Below are positions 1 to 5,182 of a DNA stretch of 5,449 nt, piece after piece. Under the pieces are notes generated by a model. The model worked only from the letters and a program-made list of their open reading frames with translations. It had not been told where the DNA came from and searched no databases. The stretch comes from Treponema sp. (GTDB lineage: Bacteria; Spirochaetota; Spirochaetia; Treponematales; Breznakiellaceae). The position numbers were made by a program, and so were the translations under genes. The number at the start of each line of letters is the position of its first letter. Positions within the stretch are counted from its first letter, which is position 1. Location of the stretch: positions 1-5,449 of the forward strand of contig JAITHH010000191.1 in the NCBI GenBank assembly GCA_031280065.1, read 5' to 3'.

Positions 1-30
1 TTAGTACCGGACAATACTAAGGGCGCATGG

Positions 31-75
31 CCGCGGACCGGTTTTTCTCATTCTCCGGTCCGCGGCTCCTTTTTT
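31..75 (+). terminator. GC-rich stem-loop with T-run (possible terminator)
   Basis: A perfect 11-bp inverted repeat, CCGCGGACCGG at 31-41 and CCGGTCCGCGG at 55-65, encloses a 13-nt loop. A run of six T's at 70-75 follows on the plus strand after four other bases. This fits a Rho-independent terminator for a plus-strand transcript entering from the left of the window. On the minus strand no T-run follows the stem, so it is a weaker end for the decayed gene beside it. Confidence 0.5.
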
Positions 76-92
76 ATGACCCGGCCCGCCTG

Positions 93-374
93 CTATCGAA
101 TGAGTGCGCGGACTTGCTCTATAGAAAGTTTTGCGGTTTCCGCAGTCTCTTCAGCCGTCCACCCTTTCGCCAGAAGATTCCGGGCTATCTCCATCTTGGC
201 CTGTTCAAAACCTTTGGCCCGGCCTATAGATTCTCCCTCGTCGCGGCCTAACATTCTACCTTGAACCATGCCCTCTCTCCGGCCTTCATTTCAGCCCGCT
301 TCACGGGCGGCATCTCGGACAGTCTCCATCTCCGAGCGGTAGTCCATCTCCGCCTTCTCCCGGGACAGCTGCAT
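93..374 (-). pseudogene. Decayed C-terminal tail of an Rpn / PD-(D/E)XK transposase-family nuclease
   Basis: Read on the minus strand from 374, the frame starts MQLSREKAEMDYRSEME, hits an in-frame TGA at 291-293, then continues NEGRREGM and ends with KMEIARNLLAKGW and LSIEQVRALIR before a TAG at 93-95. A charged, glycine-arginine-glutamate-rich linker followed by a small helical unit (IARNLLAKG, then LSIEQV) is the usual C-terminus of Rpn/PF12784-type proteins, which are common in spirochaetes and often degenerate. The nuclease domain is absent. A TGA lies directly upstream of the ATG at 372-374. Immediately before it, a shifted frame reads LNREILPEHLN, which could be the continuation after a small indel, but I cannot prove that. 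The single stop is one base from CGA (Arg), which would suit the repeat-like tail. The family call rests on the tail pattern alone; decay is supported by the stop and the missing N-terminal domain. Confidence 0.6.
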
Positions 375-1063
375 TCAAATGTTCAGGGAGGATTTCGCGG
401 TTGAGAACTTTGACGCTGACGGCCGCTCTGCCGATACAAGCGCAGAGGAGGAGGCGGCGGCGTTTTGTCTGGCGGGGCGCCTGATTTCGGGGTTAGTTAA
501 AGCGGTTAATGGTCTCATATCTATGATACGGCGCGGCTGCGTATTTTGCTTCAATGGGCGGGGAAATTTTTTCTCTTTAGGCGAGCGGGCAAACGGGGGG
601 GCCGGGGACGCTCGGAACCTCTGCGGGGACGCTCGGAACGTGTCAGGGGACGCTTTGAACGTCTGCGGAGACGTTCTGAACGTGTCAGGGGACGCTCGGA
701 ACGTCTACGAGGACGTTCTGAACGTGTCAGGGGATGCTTTGAACGTCTGCGGGGACGTTCTGAACGTGTCAAGGGACGCTTTGAACGTCTGCGGAGACGT
801 TCTGAACGTGTCAGGGGATGCTCGGAATGTCTACAGGGACGTTCTGAACCTCTCCAGGGACGTTCTCTGGATGTCCCTGGCGGCGATATAGACACCCCAG
901 GCGGTTATATGGACAGCCCGGACGCTTAGAAATGCGTTAACGGAGACGGGAAATGCGCCCCTCATGCTATACCGCCCGCCGGGGAAATTCAGCGAAAAAA
1001 GCCGGAACCCAGTACGATTCGCCGGTGAGCGCGCTGAATTGCCTGGGGGATATGTGCCGGCAC
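375..1063. other. Stretch without a convincing gene, centred on a tandem repeat array
   Basis: No reading frame here has both a ribosome binding site and recognisable protein content. Long open frames exist on both strands (379-891 and 546-929 on plus, 551-895 on minus) because a 21-bp repeat without stops stays open in every frame it is read. None is preceded by a clear Shine-Dalgarno sequence. Outside the array the stretch holds only unremarkable sequence and the upstream side of the hpf promoter region. An imperfect stem (CCGGC at 1057-1061 with GCCGG at 1076-1080) sits just ahead of hpf and overlaps its putative -35. Confidence 0.6.
604..876. repeat. Twelve-copy 21-bp tandem repeat array with higher-order periods
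   Basis: Twelve contiguous 21-bp units run from 604 to 855, followed by a thirteenth decayed unit to about 876. The shared core is GGGGACG, then a C/T-rich triplet region, then GAACGT, then a variable end. Units largely alternate between two kinds: ends TCTGC or TCTAC (odd units) and TGTCA (even units), giving a 42-bp period. Units 3, 4 and 5 closely match units 9, 10 and 11 (units 4 and 10 are identical), so a 126-bp block duplication is also visible. Differences are mostly G/A and C/T transitions. At the odd/even junctions GAACGTC and GACGTTC can pair (7-8 bp stems). Read in one plus frame it gives heptads such as GDALNVC and GDVLNVS; in another RGRSERV. Substitutions are not concentrated at third positions of the GDALNVC frame, so coding is not supported. 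Units are contiguous with no spacers, so this is not CRISPR. Confidence 0.95.
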
Positions 1064-1092
1064 TTCCCTAATCACGCCGGAGATAGTATACT
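1064..1092 (+). promoter_or_regulatory. Possible sigma70-type promoter of hpf
   Basis: A -10 like TATACT (1087-1092, five of six consensus positions) lies 17 bp after a weak -35 like TTCCCT (1064-1069, three of six). The distance to the hpf start at 1121 leaves a leader of about 20 nt, which includes the ribosome binding site AAGGGAG (1108-1114). Confidence 0.45.
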
Positions 1093-1120
1093 GTTATATC
1101 CATAAAGAAGGGAGAAACCA

Positions 1121-1450
1121 ATGAACACCGAAATCAAAGCGGTCCACTTTACCCTGCGGGACGATACCCGCGCTTATCTGGAGCGGAAAATCGCCCGTAT
1201 CCATAATGCGGAGAACATGATCGTTGATATGCTCTTCACCCTGACCAAGGAAAAGGATTTTTCCGCGGAGGCGACCATTAATTTCCGCTGGGGGGTGTCG
1301 GTTCATGTTAAAGAAACTGATTTTGAACTCAACGCCGCCATTGATAAGCTCATTGACCGGCTGGAAATCAAGATAACCAAGGAAAAAGAGAAGGTCAAGA
1401 ATATTAATGGCAAGGAAGCGGCGGCGGAAAAACGGCGCGGAGAAGAATAG
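1121..1450 (+). CDS. hpf: Short-form ribosome hibernation promoting factor (HPF/RaiA family)
   Basis: This 109-residue protein belongs to the HPF/YfiA (RaiA) family, which binds the decoding region of the 30S subunit, blocks mRNA and tRNA access and stores ribosomes inactive during starvation or stress. It opens with a beta strand (MNTEIKAVHFTL), then an amphipathic helix with RAYLERKIARI, strands carrying MLFTLTKE and AEATINF, a strand VSVHVKETD, and a second helix FELNAAIDKLIDRLEIKITKEKEK, the usual beta-alpha-beta-beta-beta-alpha order. The DLYxAID-type motif is present as DFELNAAIDKL (residues 67-77). After residue 95 comes a short lysine/glutamate tail, with no long-form dimerisation domain. 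The ATG is well placed behind AAGGGAG with a 6-nt gap. It appears monocistronic and ends convergently with the minus-strand membrane genes. The symbol hpf versus raiA cannot be settled from one gene. Confidence 0.9.
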   Translation: MNTEIKAVHFTLRDDTRAYLERKIARIHNAENMIVDMLFTLTKEKDFSAEATINFRWGVSVHVKETDFELNAAIDKLIDRLEIKITKEKEKVKNINGKEAAAEKRRGEE

Positions 1451-1525
1451 GCGGCGGTTTTCCAGCAACAGATGCCCTGCGGGAACGCTGATTTATTGGC
1501 GCGCAACGGTGCGCGGGAAATAGAC

Positions 1526-1569
1526 GCTGCCTCATGAAAGCAGCCTGCCGCTCCCGCGCGGCTGTTATT
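1526..1569. terminator. Hairpins between convergent genes (weak terminator candidate)
   Basis: The gap between hpf and the facing minus-strand gene contains two small stems: GCTGC (1526-1530) with GCAGC (1540-1544), and GCCGC (1547-1551) with GCGGC (1558-1562). The second is followed on the plus strand by TGTTATT, only moderately T-rich. They could end hpf transcription; their end overlaps the last codons of the facing gene. No strong T-tract exists on either strand. Confidence 0.3.
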
Positions 1570-1801
1570 CAGCGCTTCCCTTGGGAATGTCCGCCGCCTG
1601 TTTTTCTTCTTTTGAGGCGTCAATGCGGTCTTTTATGTCCGCGATACCGATACAGATAGCGATAAGTCCGATAAACCCGGCGAGTACCGGCAAGGCCCCC
1701 CGCAGAAAAATCAGCACATCATCACGCCACCCCAACCCGGCGGGGAGAATCGCGCCCAGCGCGGCAAGAATAATCACGATGCCCAAAACAAGTGTTTTCA
1801 T
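1565..1801 (-). CDS. Small two-helix membrane protein, function unknown
   Basis: The 78-residue product has two hydrophobic segments, about residues 3-22 (TLVLGIVIILAALGAILPAG) and 36-55 (GALPVLAGFIGLIAICIGIA), joined by a short loop with GWRDDVLIFLR. A charged C-terminal tail (IKDRIDASKEEKQ) probably lies in the cytoplasm, so both termini would face the same side. The start is secure: AGGAGG lies at 1807-1812, five bases ahead of the ATG. It follows the 99-residue membrane gene by 24 bp on the same strand, so the two are likely co-transcribed and may work together in the membrane. I do not recognise a named family, and no catalytic or transport motif is visible. Confidence 0.75.
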   Translation of the reverse strand: MKTLVLGIVIILAALGAILPAGLGWRDDVLIFLRGALPVLAGFIGLIAICIGIADIKDRIDASKEEKQAADIPKGSAE

Positions 1802-1825
1802 AATTTCCTCCTGAATATCGAATTC

Positions 1826-2125
1826 CTATTGTTTGCGGTATTTTTGAGAAGCCATCACCACAAAGGCGGCTAGAAAGAGCCCTACCGGCAGATTGTGGAA
1901 CAAGATGGATGCCGCCGGCACCGAACCGATGACCAGCGCCTGGCCGAATATTCCGAATATTTCCAAAATCGAATACACGGCCTCCAAGTAAACAGCAATC
2001 ACGCCCATTACCATAAGCATCCAGGGCAGATCCCGCACTTTCGACCACACCATAATAGCAAAAAAAGCCGCCGCCGCTCCCAGCGTCAGCCGGGTTGAAA
2101 TATAGAGAACCTCGCCCGCGTCCAT
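1826..2125 (-). CDS. Small three-helix membrane protein, function unknown
   Basis: The 99-residue product has likely transmembrane helices at about 7-27, 33-56 and 68-92, with positively charged SKVRD between the first two and a basic end (SQKYRKQ). By the positive-inside rule the first loop and the C-terminus would be cytoplasmic. No ribosome binding site is visible before the ATG at 2123-2125. Instead a promoter-like TATATT sits nine bases upstream, so the mRNA could be leaderless or nearly so. It heads a likely two-gene unit with the downstream 78-residue membrane protein. The long hydrophobic content over the whole frame argues for a real gene; the function is not recognisable. The start is less certain than for its neighbours because of the missing Shine-Dalgarno sequence. 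Confidence 0.7.
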   Translation of the reverse strand: MDAGEVLYISTRLTLGAAAAFFAIMVWSKVRDLPWMLMVMGVIAVYLEAVYSILEIFGIFGQALVIGSVPAASILFHNLPVGLFLAAFVVMASQKYRKQ

Positions 2126-2134
2126 ACTTATAGT

Positions 2135-2161
2135 AATATAGGATTACCGGAGTATTTTCAA
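2135..2161 (-). promoter_or_regulatory. Possible promoter of the small membrane-protein pair
   Basis: On the minus strand TTGAAA (complement of 2156-2161, five of six -35 positions) is followed after 15 bp by TATATT (complement of 2135-2140, five of six -10 positions). The spacer is shorter than the usual 17. Transcription would begin only two or three bases before the ATG of the 99-residue gene. The -35 lies 12 bp beyond the SDR stop codon, with no terminator between, so read-through from the SDR gene is also possible. Confidence 0.4.
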
Positions 2162-2173
2162 GGAACCCGTACC

Positions 2174-3442
2174 CTAATGCAGCATGATCTGGCCGCCGGT
2201 AACGGGGACCGCCTGGCCGGTTTCGTACTCCTGCTCCACAATATAGTAGACGGCCCGCATCACGTCCGCGCCCGTACAGCCCCGCTTCATAGGAACCTTG
2301 GCCTCGTAAAAGGCGCGGACGTCGGCGATGGACTTGGCCCCCGGAACCTTGCCCGCGGTGAGATACTGAACAAACAGCCCCTTTTCCGGGTCAGACCACA
2401 GGGGGCCGTCAAAGAAATTCCCTGGGCAAATCGCGTTGACCTTGATGTTGTAATTCACCAGTTCCAGGGCGAAGCTGGCGGTTAGGCCGATGCCGCCGAA
2501 CTTGCCCCCCGCATACGCGCCGTTTTTGTTGGAACCCTCCAGGCCGGACTTGGAGTTGATCTGAATGATGTCCGTCTTCCAGTCCGGCGCGGTCCGGTGC
2601 TGCCGGCGCAGCAGCCGCCCCGCGTGTTTTGCCATAATAAAGAAGCCCGTGTAGTTGATGTCCGTAACCAAGCGGAATTCCCCCAGGTCCTGCTCCAGGA
2701 CGCTGCCCGCCCGGAGCACTCCGGCGTTGCTCACGCAGAGGTCCAGCCCTCCGGCGGCCTCCGCCACCGCGCTGAACATCCCCTCCACCGACGCCTCATC
2801 CGCCACATTGACCGTTACGGGAATCGCCGCGGTCCGCTTTTCCCCGGCGTTGATTCGCTGGGCAAGGGCTTGTGCCCCCTCCATGTTGAGGTCCGCGATA
2901 AAAACCAGCGCCCCGGAGGCGGCCAAGCCCCGGACAATCTCTTCCCCAAAGCCCTGAGCGCCCCCCGTAACCAAGGCGATGCGGTTCTTCACCACCCCGT
3001 TCCGGCGGCCCGCGTCAAGCCCTTCGCCCGGCTGGGAAGGACGCGGACGGGGCCCCTCCCAAAGAGAGCCGTTACGCTCTTCCCGGCGCACACGGGCCGC
3101 GTCAACGTTCTGATCCGCCCAATACAGGGCGGCAAGGGCCGTGCCCTGGCGTATGGCCACGCAGGACGGCATCTTCCTCGTATTCCTGGGCTTGGTGGCG
3201 GCCTCCACTCCGGATGGGGCCATCTCGAATTCCCACGCGGCAAAGGCTTCATGAACCATCTTCGCCGCTATGCCCTCGTCCAGACGCCCGCCGTTCCAGG
3301 CGGAACCTATATCCACGGAAATCGCTTCCGGGGGAATCTCGCCGCCGGAACCGTCATACACCACCACCCAGGGGGTTTCGGCAGCGCAGAGATACTGCCC
3401 CCGAATAATCGACGCCATCGCGGAATAATCAAAGCTGTTCAT
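2174..3442 (-). CDS. SDR dehydrogenase, sorbitol-6-phosphate dehydrogenase-like, with long N-terminal extension
   Basis: Residues about 151-422 form a classical short-chain dehydrogenase with an NAD(P)-binding Rossmann fold. Visible landmarks are TGGAQGFG (159-166) for cofactor binding, an acidic residue D184 at the end of the second strand (favouring NAD), SNAG (238-241), N263, S297 within IIQINSKSG, and the catalytic YAGGK (Y310, K314). The stretches IIQINSKSG, KFGGIGLT, KVPMKRGC and the ending TGQ-V-VTGGQ match, from memory, E. coli SrlD (sorbitol-6-phosphate 2-dehydrogenase), so a sugar- or polyol-phosphate substrate is plausible. SrlD-type enzymes are about 260 residues, so residues 1-150 are extra. 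They include WVVVYDG and CVAIRQGTALAALYWADQNVDAARV, then an Arg/Pro/Gly-rich linker (121-149); I do not recognise this domain. The ATG at 3440-3442 follows GAGGT (complement of 3448-3452) at good spacing. A GTG near residue 150 has only a weak site. It lies 44 bp after the PHP gene in the same operon. Confidence 0.9.
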   Translation of the reverse strand: MNSFDYSAMASIIRGQYLCAAETPWVVVYDGSGGEIPPEAISVDIGSAWNGGRLDEGIAAKMVHEAFAAWEFEMAPSGVEAATKPRNTRKMPSCVAIRQGTALAALYWADQNVDAARVRREERNGSLWEGPRPRPSQPGEGLDAGRRNGVVKNRIALVTGGAQGFGEEIVRGLAASGALVFIADLNMEGAQALAQRINAGEKRTAAIPVTVNVADEASVEGMFSAVAEAAGGLDLCVSNAGVLRAGSVLEQDLGEFRLVTDINYTGFFIMAKHAGRLLRRQHRTAPDWKTDIIQINSKSGLEGSNKNGAYAGGKFGGIGLTASFALELVNYNIKVNAICPGNFFDGPLWSDPEKGLFVQYLTAGKVPGAKSIADVRAFYEAKVPMKRGCTGADVMRAVYYIVEQEYETGQAVPVTGGQIMLH

Positions 3443-3486
3443 CGTTTACCTCGATACTTATAATAATCAATCATATCATCCGGCGT

Positions 3487-4839
3487 TCAGCCGGCAAGCT
3501 CCTCGATAACCTTGCAAACACTGAAAGCCGGTTCTTCCGGGTGTTTCAAATCCAAACTCCGGCCCGCCTTGGCATAGGCGGCCAGCCGCGCTTGCAGGGG
3601 CATTGCGGCCAGCGGGTTCTCCTTCGAGAACAGGCCGAATTTTCTGTCCGCCGACCCCAGCCGTTCATGGGCGATCAGGGCCCAGGTGGTATCAATAAGA
3701 TGACGGAACGGCGGCTGGAGCACTTCCGGGCAGTTAAAGGACTGACGGGAGCTGTTGATGTCCACGCCGGAAATCTCCATAAAACCCCGCTCGCCGCAGA
3801 GCCGCTGGACCCGCCGGAGCTGCTCCTCCGTGTTCCGGGGGGGCATGTAGGCAACCGCCCGGTAGCCCAGCCGGGCAAGCTCCGCAAAAAGCTCGTCCAG
3901 ATAGGCGTCCTCGAAGCGCTCGGCCCGTTTGTCTCCGGTAGGCGATTCACCCACATCCCCCAGGTAGGCGTAGGCGGGAATCGCGCCGATGGCGTTGGCA
4001 AAGGCCGTTACCCGCTCCGCCGGAATCGCCTCCGCTTCCCCCGGCTGGATGAATATCCGGGGGAGGAAGCCCGACTTGAGTATCCCCAGGAGGTCGAAGA
4101 GGTAATGGGGGTTGCCGCCGTCCTCCAAGAGGGCGCGTATCTTGGGGGGAATGTCCGCGTCCAGGGCTTTCCGAAGCCCTCCGGCAAGCCGGTCGCCTTT
4201 CCCGTATTTCTGGATGAATTTCCTCGCCGCCGCCGCGAGAAGGTGCCGCTCGGTAATTCCCCCGCCCTCGGCGGCTTTGGACTGATCGTAGATGTCCCGC
4301 TCAAAATCGATGGCTTCAAGGCCGCCCGCGGTGAGGATGCCATTAGCCGTCCTGGTCATGGCCTGGGTGCGCTTGATCCGCTCCGCCTGGATGGGCTTGA
4401 GGAATTCCCTTACCCGGCCAAGCTCCTGCCGGGGTATTCCCTGGACGGTCATGTAGACGATTCCCTCAGAGTCGGGGTTGTTGATCTTCCTCCCGGCAAA
4501 GGGGCCGGGTCTGCCGTCCGCGCCGGTCTTGAAACTCACCCGCAGCTCAAAGCCCGCGCAGCCCCCGATGCCGAGGATGCCGCAGGCGGCAAGCATCTCC
4601 TCCGCTGCGGCAATGGAGTCATGATCCACTGAGCCAGCCGCGCCCAGCCCCGCATCCCGCCCCCGCAGGGCCGCCATGCTGGGGGTGTAGGGGCTGAAGC
4701 TGTATATCGTGTGAATGTGGTTGTTGATTTCCCGCAATTCATCAGCGTTTCCCGTGGATGCGGCTTCTAAGCGGCTCAGACATTCCAGCCGTTCAGCCGG
4801 GGCCGCGCCGGGGTTGTTTATCGTTTCCAGCAGTTCCAT
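3487..4839 (-). CDS. PHP-domain metal-dependent hydrolase
   Basis: The 450-residue product carries PHP-family motifs near its start: NNHIHTIYSFSPY (H41, H43), SVDHDS (D72, H73, D74) and GFELR (E98). Later candidate ligands are H199 in ERH, H245 in NPHYLF and D360 in ISGVDINSSRQSFN. PHP domains bind two or three metals and usually hydrolyse phosphate esters, as in histidinol phosphatase and polymerase-associated PHP domains. The arrangement here is a stand-alone cytoplasmic enzyme with no signal peptide, far from DNA polymerase in length and content. About 40 residues precede the first motif, and a large middle section (about 130-280) is inserted between the metal motifs, probably a helical substrate cap. 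The ATG follows AAGGA with a four-base gap. It is first in an operon with the SrlD-like dehydrogenase, suggesting successive steps on a phosphorylated sugar or polyol; this is inference. Substrate unknown. Confidence 0.85.
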   Translation of the reverse strand: MELLETINNPGAAPAERLECLSRLEAASTGNADELREINNHIHTIYSFSPYTPSMAALRGRDAGLGAAGSVDHDSIAAAEEMLAACGILGIGGCAGFELRVSFKTGADGRPGPFAGRKINNPDSEGIVYMTVQGIPRQELGRVREFLKPIQAERIKRTQAMTRTANGILTAGGLEAIDFERDIYDQSKAAEGGGITERHLLAAAARKFIQKYGKGDRLAGGLRKALDADIPPKIRALLEDGGNPHYLFDLLGILKSGFLPRIFIQPGEAEAIPAERVTAFANAIGAIPAYAYLGDVGESPTGDKRAERFEDAYLDELFAELARLGYRAVAYMPPRNTEEQLRRVQRLCGERGFMEISGVDINSSRQSFNCPEVLQPPFRHLIDTTWALIAHERLGSADRKFGLFSKENPLAAMPLQARLAAYAKAGRSLDLKHPEEPAFSVCKVIEELAG

Positions 4840-4866
4840 TGTTTCCTTGTATTAACGGTGATATGG

Positions 4867-4895
4867 AGTATAGATCAATATCCCTCTTATGAAAA
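4867..4895 (-). promoter_or_regulatory. Promoter of the PHP-SDR operon
   Basis: On the minus strand TTTTCA (complement of 4890-4895, four of six -35 positions) and TATACT (complement of 4867-4872, five of six -10 positions) are 17 bp apart. The transcript would have a leader of about 20 nt before the PHP start at 4839. The -35 shares its T's with the tail of the upstream terminator. Confidence 0.5.
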
Positions 4896-4912
4896 GCCCG
4901 CTTACAGCGGGC
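4892..4912 (-). terminator. Rho-independent terminator downstream of tRNA-Thr
   Basis: On the minus strand GCCCGC and GCGGGC (complement of 4896-4912) form a perfect 6-bp stem with a 5-nt loop, followed directly by TTTTC. It lies downstream of tRNA-Thr and of the duplicated trailer, and would end that transcript just before the PHP-SDR promoter. The T-tract is short, so efficiency is uncertain. Confidence 0.6.
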
Positions 4913-4942
4913 AGGAGGGCATGGCCGCTTGGAAAGCACGGG

Positions 4943-5022
4943 CCCTCCGGTCGGCGGACGCTTCGTTTCGATTCCCCGCATTACTTGCGGAATAAACGAT
5001 TTCGAGCCAAGACGGGGAATCG
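4943..5022. repeat. 80-bp direct repeat, copy 1 (with truncated tRNA-Thr 3' end)
   Basis: These 80 bp match 5103-5182 except for one C/T difference (4984 versus 5144). The part at 5005-5022 reproduces the last 18 bases of tRNA-Thr (discriminator, acceptor 3' strand and the 3' strand of the T-stem), but the sequence then diverges, so this copy is not a tRNA gene. The 80-bp repeat is followed by an 80-bp spacer, giving a 160-bp offset between copies. Confidence 0.95.
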
Positions 5023-5077
5023 CCCTCCAGTCGCAAACATCCTGTTTGCTCCTTTCGGGCCGCCTTCGCGTCCTGCC

Positions 5078-5099
5078 GGCGCCATCCATGGCGCCTTTT
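5078..5099 (+). terminator. Perfect palindrome with T-run in the spacer between repeats
   Basis: GGCGCCAT (5078-5085) and ATGGCGCC (5088-5095) are perfect inverted copies separated by CC, followed by TTTTC on the plus strand. This has terminator shape for the plus strand, but no plus-strand gene is visible to its left. On the minus strand no T-run follows. It may be a stem-loop of a small repeated element rather than a working terminator. Confidence 0.35.
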
Positions 5100-5102
5100 C
5101 CT

Positions 5103-5182
5103 CCCTCCGGTCGGCGGACGCTTCGTTTCGATTCCCCGCATTATTTGCGGAATAAACGATTTCGAGCCAAGACGGGGAATCG
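5103..5182. repeat. 80-bp direct repeat, copy 2 (spanning the true tRNA-Thr 3' end)
   Basis: This is the copy attached to the intact tRNA: 5165-5182 are the tRNA's own last 18 bases and 5103-5164 its trailer. It contains a small stem CCGCA (5136-5140) with TGCGG (5146-5150). It differs from copy 1 at one base, which argues either for a recent duplication or for active homogenisation. Confidence 0.95.
5129..5182. repeat. Inverted copy of the tRNA T-stem strand in its trailer
   Basis: CGGGGAATCG inside the tRNA gene (5173-5182) has a perfect inverted partner, CGATTCCCCG, at 5129-5138 in the trailer. The pair bounds a 54-bp segment with 10-bp inverted ends, and the same segment recurs at 4969-5022. 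In the precursor RNA the trailer could pair with the 3' strand of the T-stem and compete with correct tRNA folding until it is processed off. Confidence 0.85.

Noticed and set aside
1..20. Short inverted repeat TTAGTA / TACTAA
   Set aside because: Six-base arms at the very edge of the window with no flanking context; could be chance or half of a larger element.
27..264. Plus-strand open frames at the left end
   Set aside because: They are antisense to the Rpn-like remnant, whose minus-strand peptide has recognisable family character.
604..876. CRISPR array
   Set aside because: Units are contiguous and near-identical with no unique spacers, and no cas genes are nearby.
551..929. Arg-rich open frames across the 21-bp repeats on both strands
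   Set aside because: They stay open only because the repeat length is a multiple of three; there is no ribosome binding site and no constraint on codon positions.
1303..1623. Minus-strand open frame overlapping hpf
   Set aside because: Antisense to a clear HPF gene and lacking a ribosome binding site.
1722..2048. Minus-strand open frame bridging the two small membrane genes
   Set aside because: Shadow frame overlapping both membrane genes, which have hydrophobic helices; the downstream one also has a strong ribosome binding site.
2597..3463. 288-codon open frame on the plus strand
   Set aside because: It lies antisense across the SDR gene, is rich in R, P, H and G, and has no recognisable motifs; a high-GC shadow frame.
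3541..4632. 363-codon open frame on the plus strand
   Set aside because: Antisense to the PHP gene, whose metal motifs and ribosome binding site make it the real gene; this frame has no family features.
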